Source of the DNA: Hyphomicrobium_A sp963812795
GTDB lineage: Bacteria; Pseudomonadota; Alphaproteobacteria; Rhizobiales; Hyphomicrobiaceae
Length of the DNA stretch: 64,000 nucleotides
Assembly: GCA_963812795.1 (NCBI GenBank)
Contig: CAWEWG010000009.1
Span: 101,021-165,020 of the forward strand
Direction: 5' to 3'
The translations under genes were made by a program, and so were the position numbers. How positions within the stretch are numbered: position 1 is the first letter of the stretch; every line of letters starts with the position of its first letter. The notes below the pieces were generated by a model. It searched no databases and had not been told where the DNA came from. It saw nothing but the letters and a program-made list of their open reading frames with translations. Below are positions 1 through 8,056 of this stretch, piece after piece.

Positions 1-1125
1 GAGCGGGATGAAGCTTGGCACTGTCCTGAACGGGTCGAATGGCTCGATCGGGAAGGTGGGGTGCTTGCGACATCCGACTACGAGCGGCGCGACAACTTTC
101 TGGCCTCGGTTTGTCGGGAGCAGGTTCCGACCATCGCAGCGCATTGGAGGTTCCTGCTGGCGCCGCTCAGGCATGGGGGCGAAGCGGGGCCGCTCAGCTT
201 TGGGCTCGTGGAGCACAATTGGATCCCGCTGATGGCTTATCTCGCCGTAGCCGATCCTCAGAGCCTCACGCCGAATGATCATGCGCGTCTCGGGTTGGTG
301 CTCCCTCCCGGCGATCCGGCATCCGCGCCATACGCGGCGGCATTCCTGCAGGATTTCGACAAGCTCTACTGTTACGACCGCTTTCACGACCGCCATCGCA
401 CCGGCGACTGGATCGATACGCGCATCATATGCTGCGGCCACGCCTTCGTGATGATCGCGGACGCGCGCCAGGAGGCTGTCACCGACGCCGAACGGGGCCT
501 GCTCGCGCAATTTCGTAATTCGTTCTTCTTGCTGGGTTTGGTCGCCCATTTGCATCGTGCGGCGTTGCTGGTGCTCGCAGATCGGCTCGCGCGCACGATT
601 GGCCGGCTCGACACCGCGCGTCCACAGAGCGTCGATGATTTTCACTCGGGTATCCGCCGGGCGCTCGAGATCTTCCTTCGCTTCTCGCATCGGTACTGGT
701 TCTACGAGGTGACCAATCAAGCCGTCGCCCGGGACCTGTTTCGCCTTTGGTCGGACCACCTGGCCACGACACGCCTCTACAGCGACGTGCGCGAGGAGCT
801 TCGCGACATGAGCGAGTACCTCGACAGCGACATGCTGCGCCGCTCGTCGGCAACGATCCTGCGGCTCACCGTCGTCGCCATTCTCAGCCTTATCGGCACG
901 GCGACCACGGGCTTCCTCGGCATGAACCTGCTCGACGCAGCAGACGCTCCGTTTGCCATGAAGGTGCTCTACTTCGCCATCGTTGCCATTTTGACCACCG
1001 CCCTCACCGTCTACACCATCATGAAGGCAAACCGGCTAGCCGAGTTCCTCGATGCTCTGGCCGACACGCGTCTCTACTGGCGCAGAAAGTTGAATGCCCT
1101 CCTCGCCATTTGGGAGAAGCGCTGA
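1..1125 (+). CDS. CorA-like divalent cation channel family protein, 5' end outside window
   Basis: The reading frame is open at the left edge, so the true start lies upstream; the first start codon inside the window is a GTG at 61, which would leave 354 residues. The N-terminal three quarters is a soluble, mostly helical domain. The C-terminus has two hydrophobic segments, and a GMN tripeptide (nt 919-927) follows the first of them, inside TGFLGMN. A GMN motif ahead of the last membrane helix is the hallmark of the CorA/Mrs2/ZntB family, which forms pentameric inner-membrane Mg2+, Co2+ or Zn2+ channels. Overall similarity to classical CorA is not obvious in the soluble part, so this is probably a divergent family member and the ion is unknown. 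The family assignment rests on the C-terminus only. Confidence 0.7.
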   Translation, partial: ERDEAWHCPERVEWLDREGGVLATSDYERRDNFLASVCREQVPTIAAHWRFLLAPLRHGGEAGPLSFGLVEHNWIPLMAYLAVADPQSLTPNDHARLGLVLPPGDPASAPYAAAFLQDFDKLYCYDRFHDRHRTGDWIDTRIICCGHAFVMIADARQEAVTDAERGLLAQFRNSFFLLGLVAHLHRAALLVLADRLARTIGRLDTARPQSVDDFHSGIRRALEIFLRFSHRYWFYEVTNQAVARDLFRLWSDHLATTRLYSDVREELRDMSEYLDSDMLRRSSATILRLTVVAILSLIGTATTGFLGMNLLDAADAPFAMKVLYFAIVAILTTALTVYTIMKANRLAEFLDALADTRLYWRRKLNALLAIWEKR

Positions 1126-1272
1126 CGAGCCGATCCCAAGCGGGCTTGTCCGTGTGCGACCGCGAGGCCCTGGTGCGAACGGCGCCGTGCCGCCCCATCA
1201 CCTCATTTCCGGCCCGAACGAATGGCCAAATCACACCTGGGATTTGATTCGGCAGACTACGAGGGGGCCAGA

Positions 1273-1899
1273 ATGCGACCGCTGCTGCAGCAACTCGAAG
1301 AAATGCACATCAGAATTGCCGAGACCGCGACGCACGAAGAAAAGCTCGTCAAAGCGCTAGGGGATGCGCTGACGCGGCTCGACGATCAGCTTTTGCAGGA
1401 CGTGCAGAGCATCGCCACCGAGCACGAAGCGCGGCGCACCGCCATCCTTGGGGAGCTACAGGGGCTGGCTTCGAGCATCGGCATGTTCCAGGTGCAGCGC
1501 CCGTCTGCCGCGATCGAGGCGGAGCCCGCCTATATCCCGATCGCCGGCGACTGGCGTGAGGCGACGAGCAACATCGGGGACGAGATCGAGGCCCCGTTGA
1601 ACGGCCGGACCGCACCGCGCGCGCTCTTCCCGCATGAACAGCGCCGCACCAACCCACCAGCGCCGCTCAGTCTGGCGGAACGCCGGCGACGCGTCAGCGG
1701 CGGTTGGCGACGCGATCGCCATCGACGCTCGGCGCGTACTTTGCCTCGTTGCTCGATTCACGCAGGAGGCCCTTGGGCCCACTCGAGGGTAGGCCGAGCC
1801 CCTGCGTACGGAACTCGAGCGTCGGCGCGGGCGCCAGGCGCAGCTTTTCGCGCGGCGTTTCGATCACTTGCCCGGGGACCGGCGGGGTATCTTGCTTGA
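1273..1899 (+). CDS. hypothetical coiled-coil protein, 3' end doubtful
   Basis: The ATG at 1273 is chosen because a GAGGGGG ribosome-binding site sits just upstream; an in-frame ATG at 1222 lacks one. The first 75 residues are strongly helical and rich in Glu, Leu and Arg (LLQQLEEMHIRIAE onward), which suggests a coiled coil. A GDWREATSNI segment follows near residue 93. From about residue 140 the frame becomes Arg/Pro-rich and runs antisense into the convergent gene at 1694-1978. That is unlike the first half, so the real C-terminus probably ends earlier or a frameshift lies near 1680; an alternative frame ends at 1792. No function can be assigned. Confidence 0.5.
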   Translation: MRPLLQQLEEMHIRIAETATHEEKLVKALGDALTRLDDQLLQDVQSIATEHEARRTAILGELQGLASSIGMFQVQRPSAAIEAEPAYIPIAGDWREATSNIGDEIEAPLNGRTAPRALFPHEQRRTNPPAPLSLAERRRRVSGGWRRDRHRRSARTLPRCSIHAGGPWAHSRVGRAPAYGTRASARAPGAAFRAAFRSLARGPAGYLA

Positions 1900-1978
1900 A
1901 GCCGTGCGGTGGGCTCTGTGCGGCAACGTTCAGCGCGGCGCCCAGCACGATTATCGAAGAGAGTATAAGCCGATACAT
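1694..1978 (-). CDS. small exported protein of unknown function
   Basis: A 94-residue protein starting MYRLILSSIIVLGAAL, a clear Sec signal peptide with a likely cleavage after AAQ. The mature part is short, Pro-rich and without cysteines, and holds a PGQVIETPREKLRLAPAP stretch. A purine-rich AAGGCGAGG lies just upstream of the ATG. It converges with the + strand gene at 1273, and the two frames overlap by about 200 bp as read here. The domain is not recognised; a periplasmic location is inferred from the signal peptide only. Confidence 0.6.
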   Translation of the reverse strand: MYRLILSSIIVLGAALNVAAQSPPHGFKQDTPPVPGQVIETPREKLRLAPAPTLEFRTQGLGLPSSGPKGLLRESSNEAKYAPSVDGDRVANRR

Positions 1979-2058
1979 CTGAGCCTCGCCTTGAAGAGTG
2001 GAGTTGGCGAGGTAACGCGCGAAGGTGCGCAATGTTTCAGATGGCCGAAAGCCAGGTT

Positions 2059-2490
2059 CTAGTTCGTCGGTTCGACGAGCCCGCGCACCTCCGAGCCGCT
2101 GGGGCCGATCTCCTGCATGGCCTGCCGGCAGCTCCACTGCTGCGACACCTTGCAGTCATTGGGGCCTTCGGCGTGCTCGCAGTTGAGCGTCTCGCGCCAG
2201 GCCTTGAGTACCTTGCCAGCCTGCGCATCGAACTCGGCGAGGTCGGCGCCTTGGTAGCGTCCGCGCAACTCGGCCACCTGCGGCGTGATCTTGAGGCCAT
2301 AGCAGACGAGGACGGCGCCTGCGGCTTCCCCGTAGCGCGCCCCGGCATCTTTGGCGGAGAGGGGCTTGACCGAGGGCTGCGTCGTGGCGGTCGGCTGTCG
2401 AAGAGCGGTCGAGGCATCCTCCGCCGTCGCCGCGTTGACGAACATGGCGGCGAGCAGAATGGCGGTTGCGGTGACGATTGCTTGGCGCAT
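2059..2490 (-). CDS. exported cysteine-containing hypothetical protein
   Basis: A 143-residue protein with an N-terminal signal peptide (MRQAIVTATAILLAAMFVNA, cleavage near ATA-ED) and a GGAGGG ribosome-binding site 6 bases before the ATG. The mature region is helical, with cysteines in VLVCYG, NCEH, DCKV and SCRQ that could form periplasmic disulfides. It lies immediately downstream of the divergent-promoter MHYT protein gene on the same strand, with about 100 bp between them, so co-transcription is possible but unproven. The family is not recognised. Confidence 0.65.
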   Translation of the reverse strand: MRQAIVTATAILLAAMFVNAATAEDASTALRQPTATTQPSVKPLSAKDAGARYGEAAGAVLVCYGLKITPQVAELRGRYQGADLAEFDAQAGKVLKAWRETLNCEHAEGPNDCKVSQQWSCRQAMQEIGPSGSEVRGLVEPTN

Positions 2491-2596
2491 GTATCCCTCC
2501 GCGCATCGTTCCGGAGGATTAGAGACCGGAAGCGGGGCACAGGGCAATGCGCGCTTTAGCAAACAGCGCACATTGGGCATCGACCGTGTGGTGAGT

Positions 2597-4978
2597 TCAA
2601 GCTGCGGCAGCGGCGCGACCGGGCATCGGCAACGGGGTGTCCAGCATCCGGCAAATCTCGGCGGCGACAACAGGCGGGCTGAAGAAGTAGCCCTGGACCT
2701 CGGCGCAGCCCTCGGCGCGCACCAATTCGAGCTGCTCCCAGGTCTCGACGCCCTCCGCGATGACGACGAGCCGCAAGGCGCGGCCGAGGCCGCTGATGGC
2801 GCGGATGACGGCGAGGCCACCGCCGTCCGCGGCGTCGGCGAGGAAGCAGCGATCGATCTTGATCTTATCGAAGGAGAACTTCTGCAGGTAGCTGAGCGAG
2901 GAATAGCCCTTGCCGAAGTCGTCCATGGAGATACCGACCCCGAGATCGTGAAGCTGTTGCAGGATGGCGAGGGTTCTGTCGCTGTCGTGCAGCATCACCG
3001 ACTCGGTGATCTCGAGCTCGAGCCGGTGCGGCGCGAGGCCCGTCGCGGCGAGGGTCTTTCTGACCGTGTCGACAAGCTTGAGGCTCTTGAACTGCAAAGG
3101 CGAGAGGTTGACCGCGATCTTGATCGTTTCCGGCCACTGTTGGGCCTCGGCGCACGCCTCGCGCAGCACCCACTCGCCGATCTCGTCGATGAGACCGCTC
3201 TCCTCGGCAATGGGAATGAAGCTGTCAGGCGCCACGAGGCCGCGCTCCGGATGCCGCCAACGCACCAAAGCCTCGGCGCCGCAAATCTCATCCCGCTCGA
3301 GGCTGATGAAGGGCTGATAGTGCAGCTCCAGCTCGCCGTTGGCGGTCGCAAAGCGCAGATCGCGCTCGAGCTCGCGACGCTCGTGGGCGCGTGTGTTCAT
3401 AGCCGGCTCGAAGAACGTGTAGACGCCGCGGCCGGCGGCCTTTGAGTTATAGAGCGCAAGGTCGGCTTGGGCGTGCAGCGTCTCGGCGGTGACGTCGGCG
3501 TCGAGGGGAACGGCGATGCCGACGCTGGTGCCGATGTTGATCCGATGGCCTTTGACGTCATAGGGCGCGCCGAGAGCCTCGATGACCTGAGCCGCGAGGT
3601 CGGCCGCCTGCTTCCACGGCTCGGGTGTCTTCTGCAGGATGACGAATTCGTCGCCGCCGATACGCGCGACGGTATCGCCTTCGGCGACGCAACCAATCAG
3701 CCGCTTGGCCACCTGCCTCAACAGTGAATCCCCGATCGCATGGCCGAGCGTGTCGTTGACCGCCTTGAAGCGATCAAGGTCGAGGCAAAGCAGAGCAATC
3801 GGCTCGCCATGGCGGGCGGAGCGGACGGCCGCCTCGAGCCGCTCGCGCAGCAGGATGCGGTTGGGCAGGTCGGTGACGGCGTCGTGTTGCGCCATGTGGG
3901 CGATCTTCGCCTCGTTGCGATGTCGCTCGGTCAAGTCCCGAATGGCATAGACCTCGTTGCCGCGCGGACCGGAACGGAATGGGCGGCGGATGACCTCGAC
4001 GGGGACGAGGCGGCCGTCCGAGGTGTGCATCAGGGCTTCGGTCGCTTGCACGCCATGGAGGCTGTCGAAGTCCAGCCCCTGCAGCAGGTCGCCGGCAACG
4101 CGCTTGCCGTGAAGACCTGCAAGGTCGCTACCGCTGAGCTCGAACACGCGGCGGTTGGCATTGATGATGACCCCGTCGGTGCAAATGACGATGCCTTCGC
4201 TCGCCGCATCGACCAGCTCGCGAATGTGCCCCACGTTGTCGATACTGGTGCTGTGATCGATGACCGCTGCGGCGAGGCCGGCGAAAATGACGAGGAACGT
4301 CAGCCCGGCGATCGACAACGCCATCATCGAGGCGTCGGCCGAGAAGCCTGTGGCCATCTCGATGGTGGGATCGGGCACGATGAGTGCGGCGGCCATGGCC
4401 GTGAAGTGCATGGAGCAGATGGCCAAAGTCAGCAGGGCGGCGCCGGCGGCAATTGCCGTCTTGCCGCTCAGATGGTGGAACGCGGTCGTCGCCACCGAGC
4501 CGAGCAGCGCGCCGAGGACGATCGCGGCGCCGATGTAGGCCCAGCCCCATTCGATGTGACCGCCGATGATCAGCGCCTTCATGCCCGTGAAGTGCATGAG
4601 GCTGATGCCCAATCCGATGACAGCGCCGCCAACCAGTACCTGCAAGCGCGAGCCGAACGAGGCGATGGAGAATCCGATGGTCGTGGCGAGGATGGCGATG
4701 AGCAACGATGCGGCGGTCAGGCCCGGATCATATGCGGTCGGCAGATTGTCTTCGTAGGCGAGCATGGCAACGAAGTGCGTCGCCCAAATGCCGCTCGCCG
4801 CACACACACCGGTCACAAGCAGCCACATGGATCGCATGGGCTGGCGGGCGTGCGCGACGCGCGAGTAGATTCCAAAGGAGGTCAGGGCGGTGAGCGCGCA
4901 AACAGCGGCCGCGAGCAGTACGAGGCGCAAGTCGTGCTGTTCTGAAATACAACCGAGTACGCGATACAAGCGGGTCAC
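2597..4978 (-). CDS. MHYT-PAS-GGDEF-EAL cyclic-di-GMP signalling protein
   Basis: A 793-residue inner-membrane protein. Residues 1-245 form an MHYT sensor: about seven membrane helices with the repeated signatures ATHFVAM, MHFTGM and MHFTAM, proposed in this family to bind copper and sense O2, CO or NO. A PAS-like segment (about 250-355) leads to a GGDEF domain with IGGDEF at about residue 440, then an EAL domain with GAEALVRW at about 567 and DDFGKGYSSL further on. Both catalytic signatures are present, so diguanylate cyclase and phosphodiesterase activities are both plausible. The position of the RxxD inhibitory site reads AEGD, so product inhibition is probably absent. The start is a GTG; a paralogue lies at 57156-58844. 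Confidence 0.93.
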   Translation of the reverse strand: MTRLYRVLGCISEQHDLRLVLLAAAVCALTALTSFGIYSRVAHARQPMRSMWLLVTGVCAASGIWATHFVAMLAYEDNLPTAYDPGLTAASLLIAILATTIGFSIASFGSRLQVLVGGAVIGLGISLMHFTGMKALIIGGHIEWGWAYIGAAIVLGALLGSVATTAFHHLSGKTAIAAGAALLTLAICSMHFTAMAAALIVPDPTIEMATGFSADASMMALSIAGLTFLVIFAGLAAAVIDHSTSIDNVGHIRELVDAASEGIVICTDGVIINANRRVFELSGSDLAGLHGKRVAGDLLQGLDFDSLHGVQATEALMHTSDGRLVPVEVIRRPFRSGPRGNEVYAIRDLTERHRNEAKIAHMAQHDAVTDLPNRILLRERLEAAVRSARHGEPIALLCLDLDRFKAVNDTLGHAIGDSLLRQVAKRLIGCVAEGDTVARIGGDEFVILQKTPEPWKQAADLAAQVIEALGAPYDVKGHRINIGTSVGIAVPLDADVTAETLHAQADLALYNSKAAGRGVYTFFEPAMNTRAHERRELERDLRFATANGELELHYQPFISLERDEICGAEALVRWRHPERGLVAPDSFIPIAEESGLIDEIGEWVLREACAEAQQWPETIKIAVNLSPLQFKSLKLVDTVRKTLAATGLAPHRLELEITESVMLHDSDRTLAILQQLHDLGVGISMDDFGKGYSSLSYLQKFSFDKIKIDRCFLADAADGGGLAVIRAISGLGRALRLVVIAEGVETWEQLELVRAEGCAEVQGYFFSPPVVAAEICRMLDTPLPMPGRAAAAA

Positions 4979-5348
4979 CCTGGGGTGTGCCGACCTTGTC
5001 TGTCAGTATCGCGATAAACTTAAGCCAGACTGAACCTCAGTAAACAGAGGATGTAAGCATCGTATTAACCGCGCGCTCACTTGCGCTGCTCAGGCAATCC
5101 AGTTTCCTGCCGGTAAAAAAAGGTGGGCATACAGCGCGCCCGGCACACCGCGCGAACGGACCTCATCAACGCGCGCCGTGCTCGACAGCGCGCTGGCCTT
5201 AGCCAGTGCAAAAGTCTTCTCGCAAATTCAGATCGCTACTGGGGCGACAATGCCGCTCAGTTGCGTCAATCCGGAAATTGCGCCTCATTGTGCGCGGTGG
5301 CTTCGTGCGGTCGCACTAGACTCGACCGACACTCGTGGGGAGGTTTCC
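4979..5348. other. intergenic region between divergent genes
   Basis: About 370 bp separates the GTG start of the MHYT-GGDEF-EAL gene on the - strand from the small exported protein on the + strand. It should contain both promoters. I see no RNA gene, convincing ORF or strong inverted repeat in it. Confidence 0.5.
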
Positions 5349-5696
5349 GTGCGATTGACTGCGCTCTTGCTCTGTCTGGCGGCAATGATGTTGGCGGCAG
5401 CTCCGCTCTCGGCGCGCCAGTGCAAATACCGCGAGCTGCAGTCGAAGCTCGACGAGAAGGTGACGATGACCGCCAAGATCGACATGGTCGAAGCGGAGGA
5501 GAATGACCCCAAGGCCGTGTTCATCACCCTCGACAACAGCGCGGCCGACCATTGCTTCACCTTCCTCACCGGCGTTCCCAAGTCGGCGCTGGGTAGCTGC
5601 AAGGCGGGAGGGACGGTGACCGCCACCGGCAAGGTCTACGAGCGCATGGACGCCTGGTGGGGCCTGCAGAAGGTGACGGCGATTAGCTGCAAATAG
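5349..5696 (+). CDS. small exported protein with OB-fold-like pattern
   Basis: A 115-residue protein starting at a GTG preceded by GGGGAGG. The first 26 residues are a typical signal peptide (LTALLLCLAAMMLAAAPLSA). The mature part is beta-rich with cysteines near its start, middle and end (QCKY, HCFTF, SCKA, SCK). The succession of a charged strand, VTATGKVYERM and WWGLQKVTAIS resembles small periplasmic OB-fold proteins, but this is a pattern judgement. A longer frame starting at 5178 has no signal peptide in place and is disfavoured. Confidence 0.6.
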   Translation: MRLTALLLCLAAMMLAAAPLSARQCKYRELQSKLDEKVTMTAKIDMVEAEENDPKAVFITLDNSAADHCFTFLTGVPKSALGSCKAGGTVTATGKVYERMDAWWGLQKVTAISCK

Positions 5697-5975
5697 AGCA
5701 AGCGGCAATTCGCGCCTTGTATCCGGGGAGCGGACATGACATATAGCCGGCATCGTCTGGGGCAATCCCGGGCGGCCATCGGCGCTCCAGCCGCGTGAAC
5801 GGACAACGTCTCAAGGCTCCTAGAGCCATTTTGTTGTCCTCCTGTTGAGCGCCTCTGATCTCTCCTTCCATTTGATAGCCCAGGCCACGCGGGGCTCTCT
5901 TGAGTACCGCCGCGTTCGCTCGCGTTCGGCCAGCCCTTGCGCTTGGCCGCTGTCTCGCGCGCGTGGCCCGCAATC

Positions 5976-7409
5976 ATGAAAGATATAAAATTGACTACTA
6001 CCACTTCGACGATGACGACAAACTCGACCGCCCACGCGACCACGTTTTCCGAGCTCGGCCTCAATCCGCTGCTGCTGAAGGCACTGGAAGCCGAAGGATA
6101 CACAACTCCAACCCCAATTCAGGCGCAGGCCATTCCCGGCGTGCTCGCCGGTCGCGACCTCATGGGCATCGCCCAGACGGGAACCGGCAAGACCGCAGCG
6201 TTCGCTCTGCCGATGCTGCATCGTCTCGCTGCTGACCGGAAGCCGGCGCTTCGCGGCGGTCCGCGCGCGCTCGTCCTTTCGCCGACGCGTGAGCTGGCCT
6301 CGCAGATCGCCGACAGCTTCCGCGTCTACGGCAAGCAGACGGGTCTCACCGTCGCCACCATGTATGGCGGCGTGCCGTTCCGCCCGCAGGTCAACGCCAT
6401 GGCTCGCGGCGTCGATATCCTCGTCGCCACGCCCGGACGCCTGATCGATCATATCGAGCAGCGCAGCGTGAACCTGCAGGGCACCGAGATCCTGGTGCTC
6501 GACGAGGCCGACCAGATGCTCGACATGGGCTTCATCGCGCCCATCCGTAAGATCCTCGGCAAGCTGTCGCAGCGCCGCCAGAGCCTGTTCTTCTCGGCCA
6601 CCATGCCGCGGGAGATCGGTGCCCTGGCCGCCGAGATGCTGCGCGATCCGCTGCGTGTCGCGGTGACCCCGGTCGCCAAGACCGCCGATCGCGTGGTGCA
6701 GAGCGTCATCCACGTCGAGCCGCAGAAAAAGGGCTCGCTGCTGGTCGAATTGTTCTCCGACCCGTCCATGAAGCGCACGCTCGTCTTCACGCGCACCAAA
6801 CGTGGTGCCGACAAGGTGGCACGCCATCTCGAGGCCGCCGGCATCCTCGTTGCCGCCATTCACGGCAACAAGAGCCAGCGTCAGCGCGAAGCGGCGCTGC
6901 ATGAGTTCCGCAATGGCCGGATCCGCGGCCTTATCGCCACGGATATCGCTGCGCGCGGCATCGACATCGACGAGGTGAGCCACGTCGTCAACTTCGAGTT
7001 GCCCAACATCCCGGAGAGCTACGTGCACCGCATCGGCCGCACGGCGCGCGCCGGGGCAGGGGGCATCGCCATCTCGCTGTGCTCCAACGAGGAGCGCGCC
7101 TTCTTGCGTGACATCGAGCGCCTGACGCGGCAGTCGATTCCCGCCAGCGACCGTTCCGGCGACACCACGCTCGTCAGCACTGCCGGTATGGGCAGCAGCG
7201 GCGAGCGCGGACATCGCCATCAGCAGCCCGGGCACCGCCCTGCCGGTAACGGCAACGGTGGCCACAAGGCCGGCGGCCATCGTGGCGCCGGCGCTCGCAA
7301 CGGCGGCAACGGCTCGGGCGGCTATCGTCCCCAGCGCGGCGCGGAAGCGCGCGGCGGCAAGGGCGGCGGTGGCGGCCGGCGCTCCGGCGGCGCCGCAACC
7401 GCCCGTTAA
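5976..7409 (+). CDS. rhlE: DEAD-box ATP-dependent RNA helicase (RhlE type)
   Basis: A 477-residue protein that unwinds structured RNA in the cytoplasm, typically in ribosome assembly, cold adaptation and mRNA turnover. All core motifs are visible: Q-motif (TPTPIQAQ), Walker A AQTGTGKT at about residues 66-73, PTRELA, DEAD at about 175, SAT, ATDIAARGIDI and HRIGRTARAG at about 350. The last 75 residues are a Gly/Arg/His/Asn-rich disordered tail typical of RNA-binding extensions. Starts are possible at 5976 (MKDIKLTT) and 6012 (MTTNSTAH); neither has a strong ribosome-binding site. A palindromic repeat follows the stop by 11 bp and may act as a 3' end. Confidence 0.93.
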   Translation: MKDIKLTTTTSTMTTNSTAHATTFSELGLNPLLLKALEAEGYTTPTPIQAQAIPGVLAGRDLMGIAQTGTGKTAAFALPMLHRLAADRKPALRGGPRALVLSPTRELASQIADSFRVYGKQTGLTVATMYGGVPFRPQVNAMARGVDILVATPGRLIDHIEQRSVNLQGTEILVLDEADQMLDMGFIAPIRKILGKLSQRRQSLFFSATMPREIGALAAEMLRDPLRVAVTPVAKTADRVVQSVIHVEPQKKGSLLVELFSDPSMKRTLVFTRTKRGADKVARHLEAAGILVAAIHGNKSQRQREAALHEFRNGRIRGLIATDIAARGIDIDEVSHVVNFELPNIPESYVHRIGRTARAGAGGIAISLCSNEERAFLRDIERLTRQSIPASDRSGDTTLVSTAGMGSSGERGHRHQQPGHRPAGNGNGGHKAGGHRGAGARNGGNGSGGYRPQRGAEARGGKGGGGGRRSGGAATAR

Positions 7410-7420
7410 TCGGTTACAGA

Positions 7421-7512
7421 TGTCATCCCGGGGCTTGTCCCCGGGATCCATTCATCCACTTGCTCCACCTCCAGACGCAACATGGATCCCGGCAACGCGT
7501 GCCGGGATGACA
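7421..7512. repeat. palindromic intergenic repeat, copy 1
   Basis: The left arm begins TGTCATCCCGGGG and the right arm ends CCGGGATGACA. Inner complementary segments CCGGGATCCAT and ATGGATCCCGG also pair, so the 92-bp unit can fold into a long hairpin. Related sequences occur at 43322-43458 and 49273-49304. This resembles REP/RPE-type palindromic elements common between genes in Hyphomicrobiales. It lies 11 bp after the helicase stop. Confidence 0.8.
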
Positions 7513-7551
7513 TTTGGAGAGTGTGTGCGGGCACGCCATAAAAGGCGCGTG

Positions 7552-7686
7552 CTACTTGCGCGAGACGCGCCGGTTCGACGGCGTGGCACCGAACGTGCGC
7601 CGATAGAGATAGGCAAAATGGCCTTGGCGCTCATCGTATGGCGTAGCCGTCGCGCCTGAACCAAAACGACGCTCATGGATTACCAC
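7552..7686 (-). pseudogene. remnant of an AraC-type regulator C-terminus
   Basis: A 44-residue frame ends YLYRRTFGATPSNRRVSRK. This strongly resembles the last helix-turn-helix of AraC/XylS regulators, in which an F-RRxFGxTPSxYRR pattern is typical. Nothing upstream in any frame completes the roughly 100-residue DNA-binding domain: an in-frame stop lies just before the GTG at 7686. It is best read as the stump of a lost regulator beside the APC permease gene. A genuine small protein is less likely but not excluded. Confidence 0.4.
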
Positions 7687-7798
7687 TCCTCACGAGGAGT
7701 GTGGCCATGCATCTCGCGGCGCGCCTTTTCGCTGGCATCTCAGAAGGATGGATCGAAGCGGATGGCCGCGATGCCGGCCGGTCTCCTCGCCTGAGCCA

Positions 7799-8005
7799 AT
7801 GGACAAGCGCATGGCACGCCGCATCGAGCTTACACCTGAAACCTGGCACGCCCTCGACGAGCTACAGCATGCGACAGGACGGCCGCTGCACGAGCTGGCC
7901 GAGGAGGCTTTTGCCGACCTCATCAAAAAGCGCCGCCAGCCACGGTCGCTGAGAGAGGCGTTGCTAGCAGTTACCCAACGGCATCACGCGTCGGTTGGGC
8001 GTTGA
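7799..8005 (+). CDS. small ribbon-helix-helix-like protein
   Basis: A 68-residue, charged, helical protein. The segment RRIELTPETWHALDELQHAT, followed by GRPLHELAEEAFADLIKKR, matches the strand-helix-helix pattern of ribbon-helix-helix or antitoxin-like DNA-binding proteins. No toxin gene is adjacent. The start at 7799 is chosen because the RHH strand begins shortly after it; the in-frame alternative at 7748 adds a Pro-rich leader. It ends about 50 bp before the APC permease gene on the same strand, so a regulatory link is conceivable but only an inference. Confidence 0.5.
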   Translation: MDKRMARRIELTPETWHALDELQHATGRPLHELAEEAFADLIKKRRQPRSLREALLAVTQRHHASVGR

Positions 8006-8056
8006 CGTTCGCCACCTCCGCCGGTCACACTCGTTCCTCGCAGCGGGGGAAGCGCA

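Noticed and set aside
3740..4945. 401-codon open frame on the + strand antisense to the MHYT-GGDEF-EAL gene
   Set aside because: It is a mirror frame of a high-GC gene: Arg/Gly/Ala/Asp-rich, no domain and no ribosome-binding site.
5820..7451. 543-codon frame on the - strand across the helicase gene
   Set aside because: It lies opposite a gene with every DEAD-box motif; its composition is that of an antisense shadow.
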